Shown here: positions 46,044 to 54,623 of the stretch, one piece after another
Numbering within the stretch: the first letter of the stretch is position 1
Layout: the number at the start of each line of letters is the position of its first letter
Assembly: GCF_040564635.1 (NCBI RefSeq)
Contig: NZ_CP159837.1
Coordinates: 2,839,001-2,903,000 of the forward strand
Reading direction: 5' to 3'
Source: Planktothricoides raciborskii GIHE-MW2
GTDB taxonomy: Bacteria; Cyanobacteriota; Cyanobacteriia; Cyanobacteriales; Laspinemataceae
Length of the DNA stretch: 64,000 bases
Translations under genes and position numbers: made by a program
Notes under the pieces: generated by a model
Databases searched by the model: none
Seen by the model: only the letters and a program-made list of their open reading frames with translations
Told to the model about the DNA's origin: nothing

Positions 46044-46547
46044 AATCTGATAAAATCAGAGTAGGGTAACTGGTGAAAAGATCCACCATTAGGCATTTGT
46101 GACAATCATAAATCACTCAACTCGCTCCTTGAATCATTTCTCCTTGGCTCGATCTTTTGGGTAACGTATCTCCAGCGTTTCCCATTTTTTTTCCGAATCG
46201 TTATTGAATATTAGCAAATTAACTCAATAGACGCAGATTAATCATCCTTCGGCCTAATAAGTTAGCATATTCTCGAATCCTGTCGAACGACTTCGATGCT
46301 GATTCGTGCATAAGTATTTATGCGGATATAACATCAGGTAATCTAATGCTGGCAACAGCCCGGAATCAACACAAGCTAAAAACTCTAGACTTGCTCCTTG
46401 ACATCGTGCTGTATATCTTGTAACAATTGATTTAATCTTTAATCTTGAAAGATTCTGGATATTCATCAACACCACTACTTGCTTTGAAACTCCGTTTGTT
46501 CACAACTTCTCCGTTTACTCACACTTAAATAAATACAAGGGGTCAAT
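46044..46547. other. Intergenic, no gene seen
   Basis: These 500 bases contain a small TCTGATAAAATCAGA hairpin right after the GH3 stop and a minus-strand 73-codon frame (46254-46475) without family features or ribosome binding site. The end, with ACAAGGGG before 46548, is the DUF4327 leader. A non-coding RNA cannot be excluded. Confidence 0.45.
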
Positions 46548-46772
46548 ATGGCTACGTCTACTGTCCAATATTCAATCGACGTTATTCAGCAAGAGGCTCG
46601 TCAACTGGTTAATAAGGGACTGGTTAGCCGCCAACAACCAATCTACACGCTTTGTCAGTACATTCCCGCTCGTGAATGGGCTTGTGTCGAATGTGAACTA
46701 GAAAAATGTGACTTCTTACTCCGCGATCGCATTGGCGATCTGATGGGCAGCGAAGAATGGGATAACGACTAA
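46548..46772 (+). CDS. DUF4327 family protein
   Basis: A 74-residue cyanobacteria-specific protein. The reading YSIDVIQQEARQLVNKGLVS, RQQPIYTLCQYIPAREWACV, ECELEKCDFLLRDRIGDLMG is the DUF4327 signature. It has two Cys close together (ACVEC) and an acidic end (SEEWDND). Function unknown; probably a soluble regulatory or structural protein. AAGGGG lies eight bases before the ATG. Confidence 0.9.
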   Translation: MATSTVQYSIDVIQQEARQLVNKGLVSRQQPIYTLCQYIPAREWACVECELEKCDFLLRDRIGDLMGSEEWDND

Positions 46773-46999
46773 ATTTAACATAAAAAACCAGCAAATGTAA
46801 CTGTTGTAAGGCGATCGCGCTTTCCAGAACTGTAGATATTATAAACAAAACATGGCGGCTATTCACAATTGGCTATCCTGACAAGGCAAAACCAGGATCG
46901 GAGCGATTAAACTCTCCCGCCTCTGACCTGTTTTAAATTAAGAAGATTTATCTACTTAATTTAAATTTGGGTCAGCGAACCTAATTTTCTTAGCCACAG

Positions 47000-47066
47000 A
47001 AAAATCAGCCAAAAATCAACCAAAAATCAACCAAAAATCAGCCAAAAATCAGCCAAAAATCAGCCA
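47000..47066. repeat. Six tandem 11-bp repeats
   Basis: AAAAATCAGCC/AAAAATCAACC is repeated six times in an otherwise gene-free stretch (46773-47163). Nothing else recognisable is in that stretch except a weak hairpin near 46900. Confidence 0.9.
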
Positions 47067-47163
47067 ATTTTTTCCGGTCAAAATCTTTTGGTGTCAAACG
47101 CAAATTATCTGCAAATTATCTGATTGATGAGTAACTAGATCCTTTGGAATTAATCAGCTTAAT

Positions 47164-47218
47164 GTAAGCCTCACCCCCTGGCTCAGTCTTTCTTGTCAGT
47201 GGTGAGGCTTACCTTTTA
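47164..47218. terminator. Bidirectional terminator
   Basis: Twelve-base arms (GTAAGCCTCACC / GGTGAGGCTTAC) with a 25-base loop, followed by CTTTTATTTCTT on the plus strand. On the minus strand it lies 20 bases after the stop of the gene at 47237-47659. Confidence 0.8.
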
Positions 47219-47236
47219 TTTCTTATAATTCACTAT

Positions 47237-47659
47237 TCAACCATCTCCTTTTTCTCGTTGCAGTTTTTCTAACTCAGCCCGGAGACTAGCGATTGTTTTC
47301 GTCAGTTCATGCAACTCTGACTGCATTTCTGGATCGTTCGGGGGCGTTGGATTCGATGCCGTGGATGCCGTGGATTCGGTTGATTCCGTCGCTTCCGGCG
47401 ATCTGTCCGTCCCTTGAGTCTCAGGGCTAGAAGCCGTTTGCTGATTCCATAGATTCTCCACAAACTTCCGGGCTTCCTGTTCCGTTACTTCTCCTTTTTC
47501 TGCCCACTGTTTCGTCAAGTCGTTCCAATCGGCATTCCAGGGATTCGGGTTCTCTGACTGTTTTTGCGGATCTTGCAACAGTTCAATTAAGGAAGCCGTA
47601 GCCCCCACCGCCACACGAAATCCAGTTTGCACCGTTTCCATCAAGTTATCAGTGTTCAT
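47237..47659 (-). CDS. Conserved hypothetical, coiled-coil end
   Basis: A 140-residue protein. The N-terminal helix MNTDNLMETVQTGFRVAVGA continues TASLIELLQDPQKQ. The middle has a helix-loop (WNDLTKQWAEKGEVTEQEAR) and a low-complexity Thr/Glu/Ser/Pro linker. The C-terminal 35 residues form a coiled coil (ELHELTKTIASLRAELEKLQ). The layout resembles phasin-like or polar-organelle scaffold proteins seen in cyanobacteria, but the function is unknown. ATG with no strong ribosome binding site. Confidence 0.7.
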   Translation of the reverse strand: MNTDNLMETVQTGFRVAVGATASLIELLQDPQKQSENPNPWNADWNDLTKQWAEKGEVTEQEARKFVENLWNQQTASSPETQGTDRSPEATESTESTASTASNPTPPNDPEMQSELHELTKTIASLRAELEKLQREKGDG

Positions 47660-47789
47660 CAGTTTTAAAATGATTCTTTGTGTTTCTTCTCATAGTTTAA
47701 AGGTTTTTTTATGGGGAAAGGAGGTGCGGGGTGCTCTTGAGCAGGGGAGCGGGGGCGCGGGGGAGCGGGGGCGCGGGGGAAGCCGCCGT

Positions 47790-48041
47790 CGTGTAGGGTG
47801 TAGGGTGTAGGGTGTAGGGTGTAGGGTGTAGGGTGTAGGGGAAGAGAGGATGCATAGGATGCATAGGATGCATAGGATGCATAGGATGCATAGGAAAATT
47901 CTCTATTCTCTTTTCTCTATTCTCTTTTCTCTCTTCCCCCCACACCGATGGCGGCCGATGGCGGCCGATGGCGGCCCCAACCAACAACCAAAGAATCCCT
48001 ACCCAACAACTAACAACCAACAACTAACAACCAACAAATAC
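47790..48041 (+). repeat. Composite repeat cassette 5' of MFS gene
   Basis: In order: about seven GTAGGGT heptamers (47790-47840), five 9-mers GGATGCATA (47848-47892), a pyrimidine block (47893-47940, CTCTATTCTCTTTT twice), three 10-mers GATGGCGGCC (about 47947-47976), then ACAACCA/ACAACTA tracts to the base before the MFS start codon. Blocks and order match 10547-10359 read on the minus strand. Confidence 0.92.
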
Positions 48042-49286
48042 ATGAAATTGCATCGGCAAATTTTGGCTCATTTGCCCAAACTTAACCAAAAAATTTGGAT
48101 TCTAATTTTTGGCAGATTTTTATCGGGAATTGGGACGGGATTTACTTTATTTTATGCCCCAATATTTTTTGCTAGTGATGAATTGGGATTAACTAACACT
48201 GAGGTGGGATTTGCCCTGGGGAGTATTTCCGTTTCTGGAGTGATTGGCCGTTTTTTGAGTGGCTCAATGAGCGATTCTCCTCGGTGGGGCAGAAGACGCA
48301 CTTTACTTTTGTCTACTTTAGTTTCCAGTTTGGCTTCTTTTATTTTAGCCAATACTCAAGATTTTTATACGTTATTGGCCGGAAATTTAATGATGGGTTT
48401 AGGCATCGGTTTATATTGGCCTGCCACTGAAGCAGTGGTGGCTGATTTAAGCACTGGAGAACAGCGCCATGAAGCTTATGCCATTACTCGATTAGGAGAT
48501 AGTTGTGGGTTAGGTTTGGGAATTATCCTGGGCGGAATTTTTGTCTCTTTAATGGGGTCTTATCGGCTTTTATTTGTGGTGGATGCGATTTCTTTTTTGG
48601 TATTTTCCGGGGTTATTTATCAAGCCATTCCTGAAACTTATCAGTTCGATCGCCATCAAAAGCAGAAATTAGAAAAAAATGGCTGGTTGGTTGCTATGGG
48701 CGATCGCGCCTTATGGATTTATTGTGTCGTAAATATTCTGTTTACTACCTATATCTCCCAAGTTCACACCGCAATGCCAATTTATTTTAGTCAGTTTGTT
48801 GGCTCAGGTTTGCCCACGATCTTAATTAGTGCTTTATTTACTTGGCACCTCGTCCTTTCGATTGTTTTACAATTACCAACCGCCCGGTTTCTCCGCCGCT
48901 TTAGTCATACAAAAGCATTGATTTTTTCTAGCCTATTATGGGGTACTGGTTTTATTTTCACTGGCATTACGGGAATCATCAATTCTGGTCAAATTGTGGT
49001 CGCTTTATTGGCTTCCGGCATTCTGGCGATCGCCACCGTTGCTTATTTACCTTCTGCCTCTGCTTTGGTGGCAGACTTAGCACCCCCCTCCGGTCGCGGG
49101 GTCTATCTTTCAATTAACTCTCAATGTTGGGCTGTGGGTTATTTTATTGGCCCAGTCTTAGCTGGTTGGACATTCGATCGACCCCGTCCTTGGGCAGATT
49201 TATTATGGCCAGGCTGGGCGGTTACAGTGCTAGGTGCGATCGCGATTTTGCAACTCTTAGATCGAACCTTAAAAAGTAATCATTAA
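48042..49286 (+). CDS. MFS transporter
   Basis: A 414-residue major facilitator with about 12 membrane helices. It has IWILIFGRFLSGIGTGFTLF, the loop 2-3 motif GSMSDSPRWGRRRTLLLSTL, GNLMMGLGIGLYWPATEAVV and AYAITRLGDSCGLGLGIILG. The substrate is unknown; the motifs are those of drug/sugar exporter-like MFS proteins. The frame is open for 64 codons further upstream through the repeat cassette (MHRMHR...), but a membrane protein start at the ATG at 48042 is far more likely. It lacks a Shine-Dalgarno sequence. Confidence 0.88.
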   Translation: MKLHRQILAHLPKLNQKIWILIFGRFLSGIGTGFTLFYAPIFFASDELGLTNTEVGFALGSISVSGVIGRFLSGSMSDSPRWGRRRTLLLSTLVSSLASFILANTQDFYTLLAGNLMMGLGIGLYWPATEAVVADLSTGEQRHEAYAITRLGDSCGLGLGIILGGIFVSLMGSYRLLFVVDAISFLVFSGVIYQAIPETYQFDRHQKQKLEKNGWLVAMGDRALWIYCVVNILFTTYISQVHTAMPIYFSQFVGSGLPTILISALFTWHLVLSIVLQLPTARFLRRFSHTKALIFSSLLWGTGFIFTGITGIINSGQIVVALLASGILAIATVAYLPSASALVADLAPPSGRGVYLSINSQCWAVGYFIGPVLAGWTFDRPRPWADLLWPGWAVTVLGAIAILQLLDRTLKSNH

Positions 49287-49823
49287 TAGACTTAAAGGTG
49301 CGTCTAGCTGCATTCTAAAAAACCCCAACCCCCCCCTTTTTAGCCCTAATCTTGTAGGGGTTTATAAACCACGAAAAATCCTTCAACAGAAGATCGTTAT
49401 TTCGTGTAGGGGCGAAGCATTCCCGTACAAAACTTACGCCTTCAGAAACCGGGTTTCTTGTAGGCTCCTAAGTGGTCGTCCCGGTATGAAACCAGAAACC
49501 CGGTTTCTCTTACGGGAATGCTTCGCCCCTAAAAGCCCCGATAGAACCGACCAATATTTATGGCCTATTCACTTGAAAACCGCCGTAAAATAACGATTTT
49601 TCCCATCCGGGCTTTCAACCCTCACAATATTAGCCCTTAGCCCCCTTTTTAAGGGTGGTTGGGGGGTTCTATCCGGTTTCGGGAAAGCAATCTGGTCTAA
49701 TATTTTGTCTAATATTCTAATATATTATATAATAATTTATATAATATATTTTCGATATTTACCCAGAGTAAATCCCGCGTAAATTCCGCCTAACACACCC
49801 TACCTAATTCTGACTAATTCCTC
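49287..49823. repeat. Intergenic with nested palindrome (49407-49531)
   Basis: No gene. A 125-bp element has 21-bp outer arms (TAGGGGCGAAGCATTCCCGT plus A and complement) and, within, two 15-bp AGAAACC palindromes (49444-49458, 49494-49508). Degenerate C-run/G-run repeats lie near 49330 and 49640. The right part is AT-rich (TATTATATAATAATTTATAT near 49720-49750). Confidence 0.85.
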
Positions 49824-50249
49824 CTAAATTCCCGTCGAACCAAATCCCTTAGCGCCTCTGGTAGTGGCGCTGATTTCTCCGCGACAAACCTCCACCTTTG
49901 GGCGGAAAACAGGGGCAATCACCATTTGAGCAATTCTCATCCCTTTTTCTACCTGAAAATCCTGCGGGGAATGATTGATTAAAATCACTTTAATTTCTCC
50001 CCGATAGCCTTCATCAATCGTGCCTGGAGTATTCAACACCGTAATGCCATGCTTGGCAGCTAAACCACTGCGAGGGCGAACTTGCGCCTCGGTTAAATGG
50101 GGTAATTCTATGGCAATTCCCGTCCCCACTAACCGCCATTCACCGGCAGGGATTAAAATGTCTTCATACGCTAACAAATCCATGCCTGAATCGGTGTCAT
50201 GGGCATAGGTGGGAACTTGGGCATCAGCATATAACAGATGAATCTTCAT
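49824..50249 (-). CDS. dut: dUTP diphosphatase
   Basis: A 141-residue trimeric dUTPase, hydrolysing dUTP to dUMP. All five motifs are visible: [52 protein letters not shown] and [12 protein letters not shown]. The ATG at 50247-50249 ([16 protein letters not shown]) matches the family; an ATG five codons upstream is also possible. It is divergent from a dCMP deaminase gene 90 bases away, and both feed dUMP for thymidylate synthesis. Confidence 0.95.
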   Translation of the reverse strand: MKIHLLYADAQVPTYAHDTDSGMDLLAYEDILIPAGEWRLVGTGIAIELPHLTEAQVRPRSGLAAKHGITVLNTPGTIDEGYRGEIKVILINHSPQDFQVEKGMRIAQMVIAPVFRPKVEVCRGEISATTRGAKGFGSTGI

Positions 50250-50338
50250 GTTGATTTTGACCATAATTGCGCTTGTCTATATATAAATCCTGGTAGGATT
50301 TTTTTAGCCTTTTGTAGCGAAACATAAAAATTTTGATT

Positions 50339-50902
50339 ATGATGGAAAATAAACCCCAAGTATCCCAACTCGACCTTAGACCTACCTGGGATGAATATTT
50401 TCTCATGTTGGCGAAATTGGCGGCTACACGGTCGAGTTGCCTAGCGTTTCCCGTGGGGGCGGTGATTGTCAAAAATAAGCAGGTGTTAGCGACGGGCTAC
50501 AATGGCGCCCCGGCTGGTTCCCCCCACTGTACCACCCAAGGATATTGCTATCCGGGATTAAGTAGTTGTGATGCTTCCACAACTTTGCCCTCTCGCGCTG
50601 TCCATGCGGAGGCAAATGCGATCGCCCAAGCCGCCAAACACGGCATTTCCACGGAAGGGGCTTGTATTTACGTCACCTTAGAACCTTGTCTCTCCTGCTT
50701 AAAACTGGTGATTTCCGCTGGAATTCACGAAATTTACTATGAAACCTCTTTTAATAGTGGGGAAAAAGCCTTAGTTAGAGACTCTTTTATTGCTGAGGGA
50801 TTAGTCACCCTTAAACAAATTCACTTATCAGAAACCATTGCCCAAAAAGCGGCGTCATTTCTATTAAATCCCACGTCAATTCCTGGAAATAAAAATTTTT
50901 GA
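50339..50902 (+). CDS. dCMP deaminase (ComEB-like)
   Basis: A 187-residue zinc deaminase converting dCMP to dUMP. Zinc ligands and catalytic Glu are in RAVHAEANAIAQAA and LEPCLSCLKLVISAG. The insertion with HCTTQGYCYPGLSSCDAS carries extra Cys/His typical of the ComEB group, and YNGAPAGSPHC is the family loop. Two ATGs in a row (50339, 50342) can start it. The C-terminal 35 residues extend beyond the usual core. Divergent from dut. Confidence 0.93.
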   Translation: MMENKPQVSQLDLRPTWDEYFLMLAKLAATRSSCLAFPVGAVIVKNKQVLATGYNGAPAGSPHCTTQGYCYPGLSSCDASTTLPSRAVHAEANAIAQAAKHGISTEGACIYVTLEPCLSCLKLVISAGIHEIYYETSFNSGEKALVRDSFIAEGLVTLKQIHLSETIAQKAASFLLNPTSIPGNKNF

Positions 50903-50925
50903 TTGGGAGCATTTCATCTTTGTCA

Positions 50926-51020
50926 GGGCGAAGCATAAAGCCTGACGGCATAGCTTCGCTTACCGGGCAGTTAATTCTCGGTTTTCACAGTTAAGATAAC
51001 TGTCCGAATGCTTCGCCCCT
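50926..51020. repeat. GCGAAGCAT palindromic element
   Basis: Arms GGGCGAAGCAT and ATGCTTCGCCC bound a 73-base centre. Same family as 49407-49531, 58413-58481 and 58768-58836. Confidence 0.8.
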
Positions 51021-51111
51021 ACTATCCTGTTTGCAAATATCGAATGCTCCCTTTTGATTTACCTTGGCAAATCATGTTAGATCATTTTCCTATTTTATTT
51101 CTAATAATACC

Positions 51112-52869
51112 ATGAATAAACCAATTTTTTGCTTTAAAACCTTGACTGTCACCCTGTTAGCTGGGTTAATTCCCGTGCTATTTTTGGCAGCTTGCGCCCC
51201 CAATTCCCAACAAACAAGTAAACCCGCTTCAAGGGATAAAACACTGGGCAGTGACGCGACAATAACACCAGGAGCAAGCACACCAGCACCAGCAACAACC
51301 ACACCGGGTACTCCAGCCCCCGCAACTCCCCAGGAACAAGTAGCAAATGCACCGCAAATGATGGCGGAAACCAAAGCGGAATCCTTAAAAATGTCGGAGA
51401 ATATTGCTAAACCCGAAGAAGGGGAAATTGAAGACTTTAATACAGAACAATATAATCTGATCGTAGAGAATCCATTTCAACCAGTCACGGTTAGCCCACT
51501 GTCTACATTTTCCATTGATGTAGATACGGCTTCTTATAGCAATTTACGGCGGTTTATTAGTCAGAAAACTTTGCCCCCTGTGGATGCGGTGAGAATTGAA
51601 GAGTTGATTAATTATTTCCCTTACGACTATCCCCAACCGGAAGGAGATAAACCTTTTTCCGTTACCACAGAAATTGCTCAAACTCCCTGGAATTCTAAAC
51701 ATCAGTTAGTCAGTATTGGCTTACAAGGAAAAAGTATCGTAGCGGAAGAACTGCCACCGAGTAATCTGGTATTTTTGCTCGATGTTTCTGGGTCAATGGA
51801 AGACCCGAATAAGTTGCCTTTGTTGAAGTCTTCTTTTCAGTTACTTGTGAATGAGTTAGGGGAAAAAGACCGGGTATCTATTGTGGTTTATGCCGGGGCA
51901 GCAGGTATGGTTTTGCCTCCCACACCGGGAAATCAAAAAGATAAAATTTTAAGCGCTATTAATGAGTTAAACGCCGGTGGTTCTACGGCTGGTGGAGAAG
52001 GAATTAAGCTGGCTTATGAAGTGGCAAAACAAAATTTTATTCCATCAGGAAATAACCGAGTTATTTTAGCCACTGATGGGGATTTTAATGTGGGAGTTTC
52101 CAGTGATGGGGAACTGGTGCGGCTAATTGAAGATTATCGAGAACGGGGGGTTTTTCTGACGGTGCTTGGCTTTGGTATGGGCAATTTAAAAGATGCCAAA
52201 ATGGAGCAACTGGCGAATAAAGGTAATGGCAATTATGCTTATATTGATAGCTTGCTAGAAGCGAAAAAGGTGTTAGTTAGTGAAATGGGGGCGACCCTGT
52301 TAACTATTGCCAAAGATGTGAAAATTCAAGTGGAGTTTAATCCGGCAAAAGTGCAAGCTTATCGGTTGATTGGTTATGAAAATCGCCGCCTGCGAGATCA
52401 AGATTTTAATGATGATACCAAAGATGCGGGGGAATTAGGGGCAGGTCATTCGGTGACGGCACTTTATGAGATTATTCCTACTGGGGTAGAAAGTGATGTG
52501 AATTTACCCACTGTCGATCCGTTAAAGTATCAACAGAATGCGGTGGATGCGACGGCTTATAATAGCAATGAGTTGATGATGGTGAAGTTGCGTTATAAGG
52601 CACCGAATGAGAATGAGTCGAAGTTAATTCAACAGCCAGTGGTTGAGAACCAAGTGAGTTTTGCTGATGCTTCTAATAATTTGAAATTTGCGGCGGCAGT
52701 GGCAGAGTTTGGGATGATTTTACGAGATTCTCCCTATAAGGGTTCGGCTACTTTTGCTGAGGTGTTAAAGTTAGCGCAAGAGTCCCAAGGAGTTGATTTA
52801 GAAGGCTATCGGGCTGAGTTTATTCGGTTGGTAGAAAAAAGTCAGGCGATCGCCCCTAGAAAATCTTAG
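51112..52869 (+). CDS. VWA-domain lipoprotein (YfbK-like)
   Basis: A 585-residue lipoprotein from the ATG at 51112: signal TVTLLAGLIPVLFLAAC (lipid Cys), then a Thr/Pro/Ala linker. The DUF3520/YfbK layout follows: FSIDVDTASYSNLRRFISQK, LPPVDAVRIEELINYFPYDY, and a von Willebrand A domain with MIDAS motif LLDVSGSMED (near residue 225) and later GGSTAGGEGIKLAYEV and ATDGDFNVG. The C-terminal domain ends LAQESQGVDLEGYRAEFIRL. It likely binds a protein ligand at the outer membrane or periplasm through a divalent metal. The partner is unknown. Confidence 0.9.
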   Translation: MNKPIFCFKTLTVTLLAGLIPVLFLAACAPNSQQTSKPASRDKTLGSDATITPGASTPAPATTTPGTPAPATPQEQVANAPQMMAETKAESLKMSENIAKPEEGEIEDFNTEQYNLIVENPFQPVTVSPLSTFSIDVDTASYSNLRRFISQKTLPPVDAVRIEELINYFPYDYPQPEGDKPFSVTTEIAQTPWNSKHQLVSIGLQGKSIVAEELPPSNLVFLLDVSGSMEDPNKLPLLKSSFQLLVNELGEKDRVSIVVYAGAAGMVLPPTPGNQKDKILSAINELNAGGSTAGGEGIKLAYEVAKQNFIPSGNNRVILATDGDFNVGVSSDGELVRLIEDYRERGVFLTVLGFGMGNLKDAKMEQLANKGNGNYAYIDSLLEAKKVLVSEMGATLLTIAKDVKIQVEFNPAKVQAYRLIGYENRRLRDQDFNDDTKDAGELGAGHSVTALYEIIPTGVESDVNLPTVDPLKYQQNAVDATAYNSNELMMVKLRYKAPNENESKLIQQPVVENQVSFADASNNLKFAAAVAEFGMILRDSPYKGSATFAEVLKLAQESQGVDLEGYRAEFIRLVEKSQAIAPRKS

Positions 52870-52923
52870 TAGTATTCGTAGGTTGGGTTGAGGCACGAAA
52901 CCCAACTAATACCGTTTTTAATT

Positions 52924-53061
52924 AGGACTTACGCAAGTAATCTACATATAGCGTATTGGTGCGTTACGCTTTGCGCTAACACACCCTACGGATAGCTAGA
53001 AAATCTTAGTTGGGTTCAAAAGTAATTAAAAACCGGGTTTTTATCCAAGAAACCCGGTTTT
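52924..53061. repeat. Truncated MITE-like element plus AGAAACC repeat
   Basis: 52924-52988 matches the reverse complement of the 89-bp element at 44275-44363 but lacks the far inverted repeat. At about 53028-53061 two AAACC-type palindromes (AAAACCGGGTTTTT, AGAAACCCGGTTTTT) form a hairpin that may end the VWA or CobO-like transcript. Confidence 0.75.
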
Positions 53062-53076
53062 TATAATTGCTCCTAA

Positions 53077-53613
53077 TTAAGGTCGGTGACTGCGGCGAAT
53101 TTGGGTAATTTGGTCAGCTTGATCTAATAAAGCATTCGGCATATTTGGCCCAGTTAAAATGATATCAACGTGACTGGGACGATTATCCAGTAGTTCGATC
53201 ACTTCCTCTTCTGGAATTAAGCCAAAATGAATAGCCAAACTTAATTCGTCAAGCACGACTAAATCGTATTTTCCGGCCGTCACCGCTTGTTGGGTATGTT
53301 CCCACAATTCGCGTAAGGCAGCTACTTCGATTTCTTCCAGTTCAGGGGTGTCAATGCAGCGGGGCAGATTACATCTAATCCATTCTAAATTTTGCCCTAG
53401 GCGAACGGGATTTTCTTTCCCACCACCGATTCCGCCTTTGAGAAACTGTACCACTAACACTGGGGTTCCCTGACCGGCAATTCTCAAGGCTTGCGCCATG
53501 ACGTTGGTAAAAAAGCAGCGGTGGGTGCTAGTGAACACCTGAACCAGTCCCGAAATCGCATAAGCGGGACGAATTGGAGTTTCGACAATCGGAGTTTCAA
53601 GCTGTGCAATCAT
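53077..53613 (-). CDS. CobO/BtuR-like protein without Walker A
   Basis: A 178-residue protein of the CobO/BtuR-CobP (corrinoid adenosyltransferase) fold. LVQVFTSTHRCFFTNVMAQA sits where BtuR has its P-loop GxGKTT, so Gly and Lys of Walker A are replaced. The rest is conserved: TPVLVVQFLKGGIGGGKENP, NLEWIRCNLPRCIDTPE, YDLVVLDELSLAIHFGLI (Walker B-like) and VDIILTGPNMPNALLDQADQ. Cyanobacteria commonly have such a variant. ATP-dependent adenosylation is doubtful. Confidence 0.82.
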   Translation of the reverse strand: MIAQLETPIVETPIRPAYAISGLVQVFTSTHRCFFTNVMAQALRIAGQGTPVLVVQFLKGGIGGGKENPVRLGQNLEWIRCNLPRCIDTPELEEIEVAALRELWEHTQQAVTAGKYDLVVLDELSLAIHFGLIPEEEVIELLDNRPSHVDIILTGPNMPNALLDQADQITQIRRSHRP

Positions 53614-53998
53614 ACGGGCAGTTTTCCCTGTTAGAAGGTCTAATAGAAGGTCTAAATAGTAGATCTACGGAGACAAAAGCTGTGGAGCATGACCATGATA
53701 ACAGACAATATGTAGCGTATTTTTGATAATTTAGGCAAAAATGAACACTAGATGTATGAAACTGAAGTGGCCTAGATCACCATCGCTTTTGATGATACTT
53801 GCTTTGGGATAAATTCTGTAAATTTATTTAAAATCCAAAATTTCTTTTTTTGTCATTCTTCCTTGGTCTTTTAACAAATAACATATAACAAATAGCAATA
53901 AACAAGTAACAAATAAAGAATGAAAAATAACTTTTTTAATGATGAAAGGTAAAATTTGTAGTAAAGTCTACTGTGGGTACGAGTAGGAGAGTAGTTTC

Positions 53999-54565
53999 GT
54001 GAGATTGGTAATTCTGGGCGGGCCGGGTGCTGGCAAAGGAACACAAGCAAATAAGTTGTGTAATTATTTTCAAATTCCTTTGGTTTCTATTGGCGATATT
54101 CTTCGAGAGGCGATCGCGGCAGAAACGAAGTTGGGAAAAAAAGCCCAACCTTATGTGGCAAAAGGCGAACTGGTGCCAGATATGACGATGATTAAATTTG
54201 TGCGCGATCGCCTGCTGCAACCAGATACGAAAAATGGCTGGTTATTGGATGGTTATCCCCGCACCGCTTTCCAAGCGGAAGAGTTAGATTTTTTACTGGA
54301 TCATTTGCAGCAAAAGTTAGATTGGGCGATTTTTTTAAATGTGCCAGAGGATGTATTAATCCAGCGCTGCAAAAATCGAGAATATAGGCGGACTGATGAC
54401 GAACCGGAAATCGTCAAACGGCGGATTGATTTGTTTAATCAGCGCACGATTCCCTTGTTGGAATATTATGAATATTACCAGCGACAACGCCTGATTTCCG
54501 TTCACGGAGAACAAACTCCCGAAGCAATATTTCAGGAAGTTTTGACCCAGATTAAGACTCAATAA
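53999..54565 (+). CDS. adk: Adenylate kinase family protein
   Basis: A 188-residue short-lid adenylate kinase, interconverting ATP + AMP and 2 ADP. Motifs are RLVILGGPGAGKGTQANKLC (P-loop), VSIGDILREAI (AMP site), GWLLDGYPRTAFQAEELDFL and RCKNREYRRTDDEPEIVKRR (short lid). The start is GTG at 53999 after GTACGAGTAGGAGAG. Cyanobacteria often have a second adk in the ribosomal cluster, so this may be a paralogue. Confidence 0.93.
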   Translation: MRLVILGGPGAGKGTQANKLCNYFQIPLVSIGDILREAIAAETKLGKKAQPYVAKGELVPDMTMIKFVRDRLLQPDTKNGWLLDGYPRTAFQAEELDFLLDHLQQKLDWAIFLNVPEDVLIQRCKNREYRRTDDEPEIVKRRIDLFNQRTIPLLEYYEYYQRQRLISVHGEQTPEAIFQEVLTQIKTQ

Positions 54566-54623
54566 TGTCACAGGGTGAGAGGCGATCGCCCATATAATTT
54601 TTAAGAATTAATTGAATTTTTTT

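Noticed and set aside
46254-46475. 73-codon minus-strand frame
   Set aside because: No initiation signal or family pattern, and no partner.
47850-48041. 64-codon N-terminal extension of the MFS protein
   Set aside because: It would encode a repeat-derived, Met/His/Arg-rich and Asn/Gln-rich peptide. The ATG at 48042 fits MFS proteins and parallels znuB, where the same cassette is untranslated.
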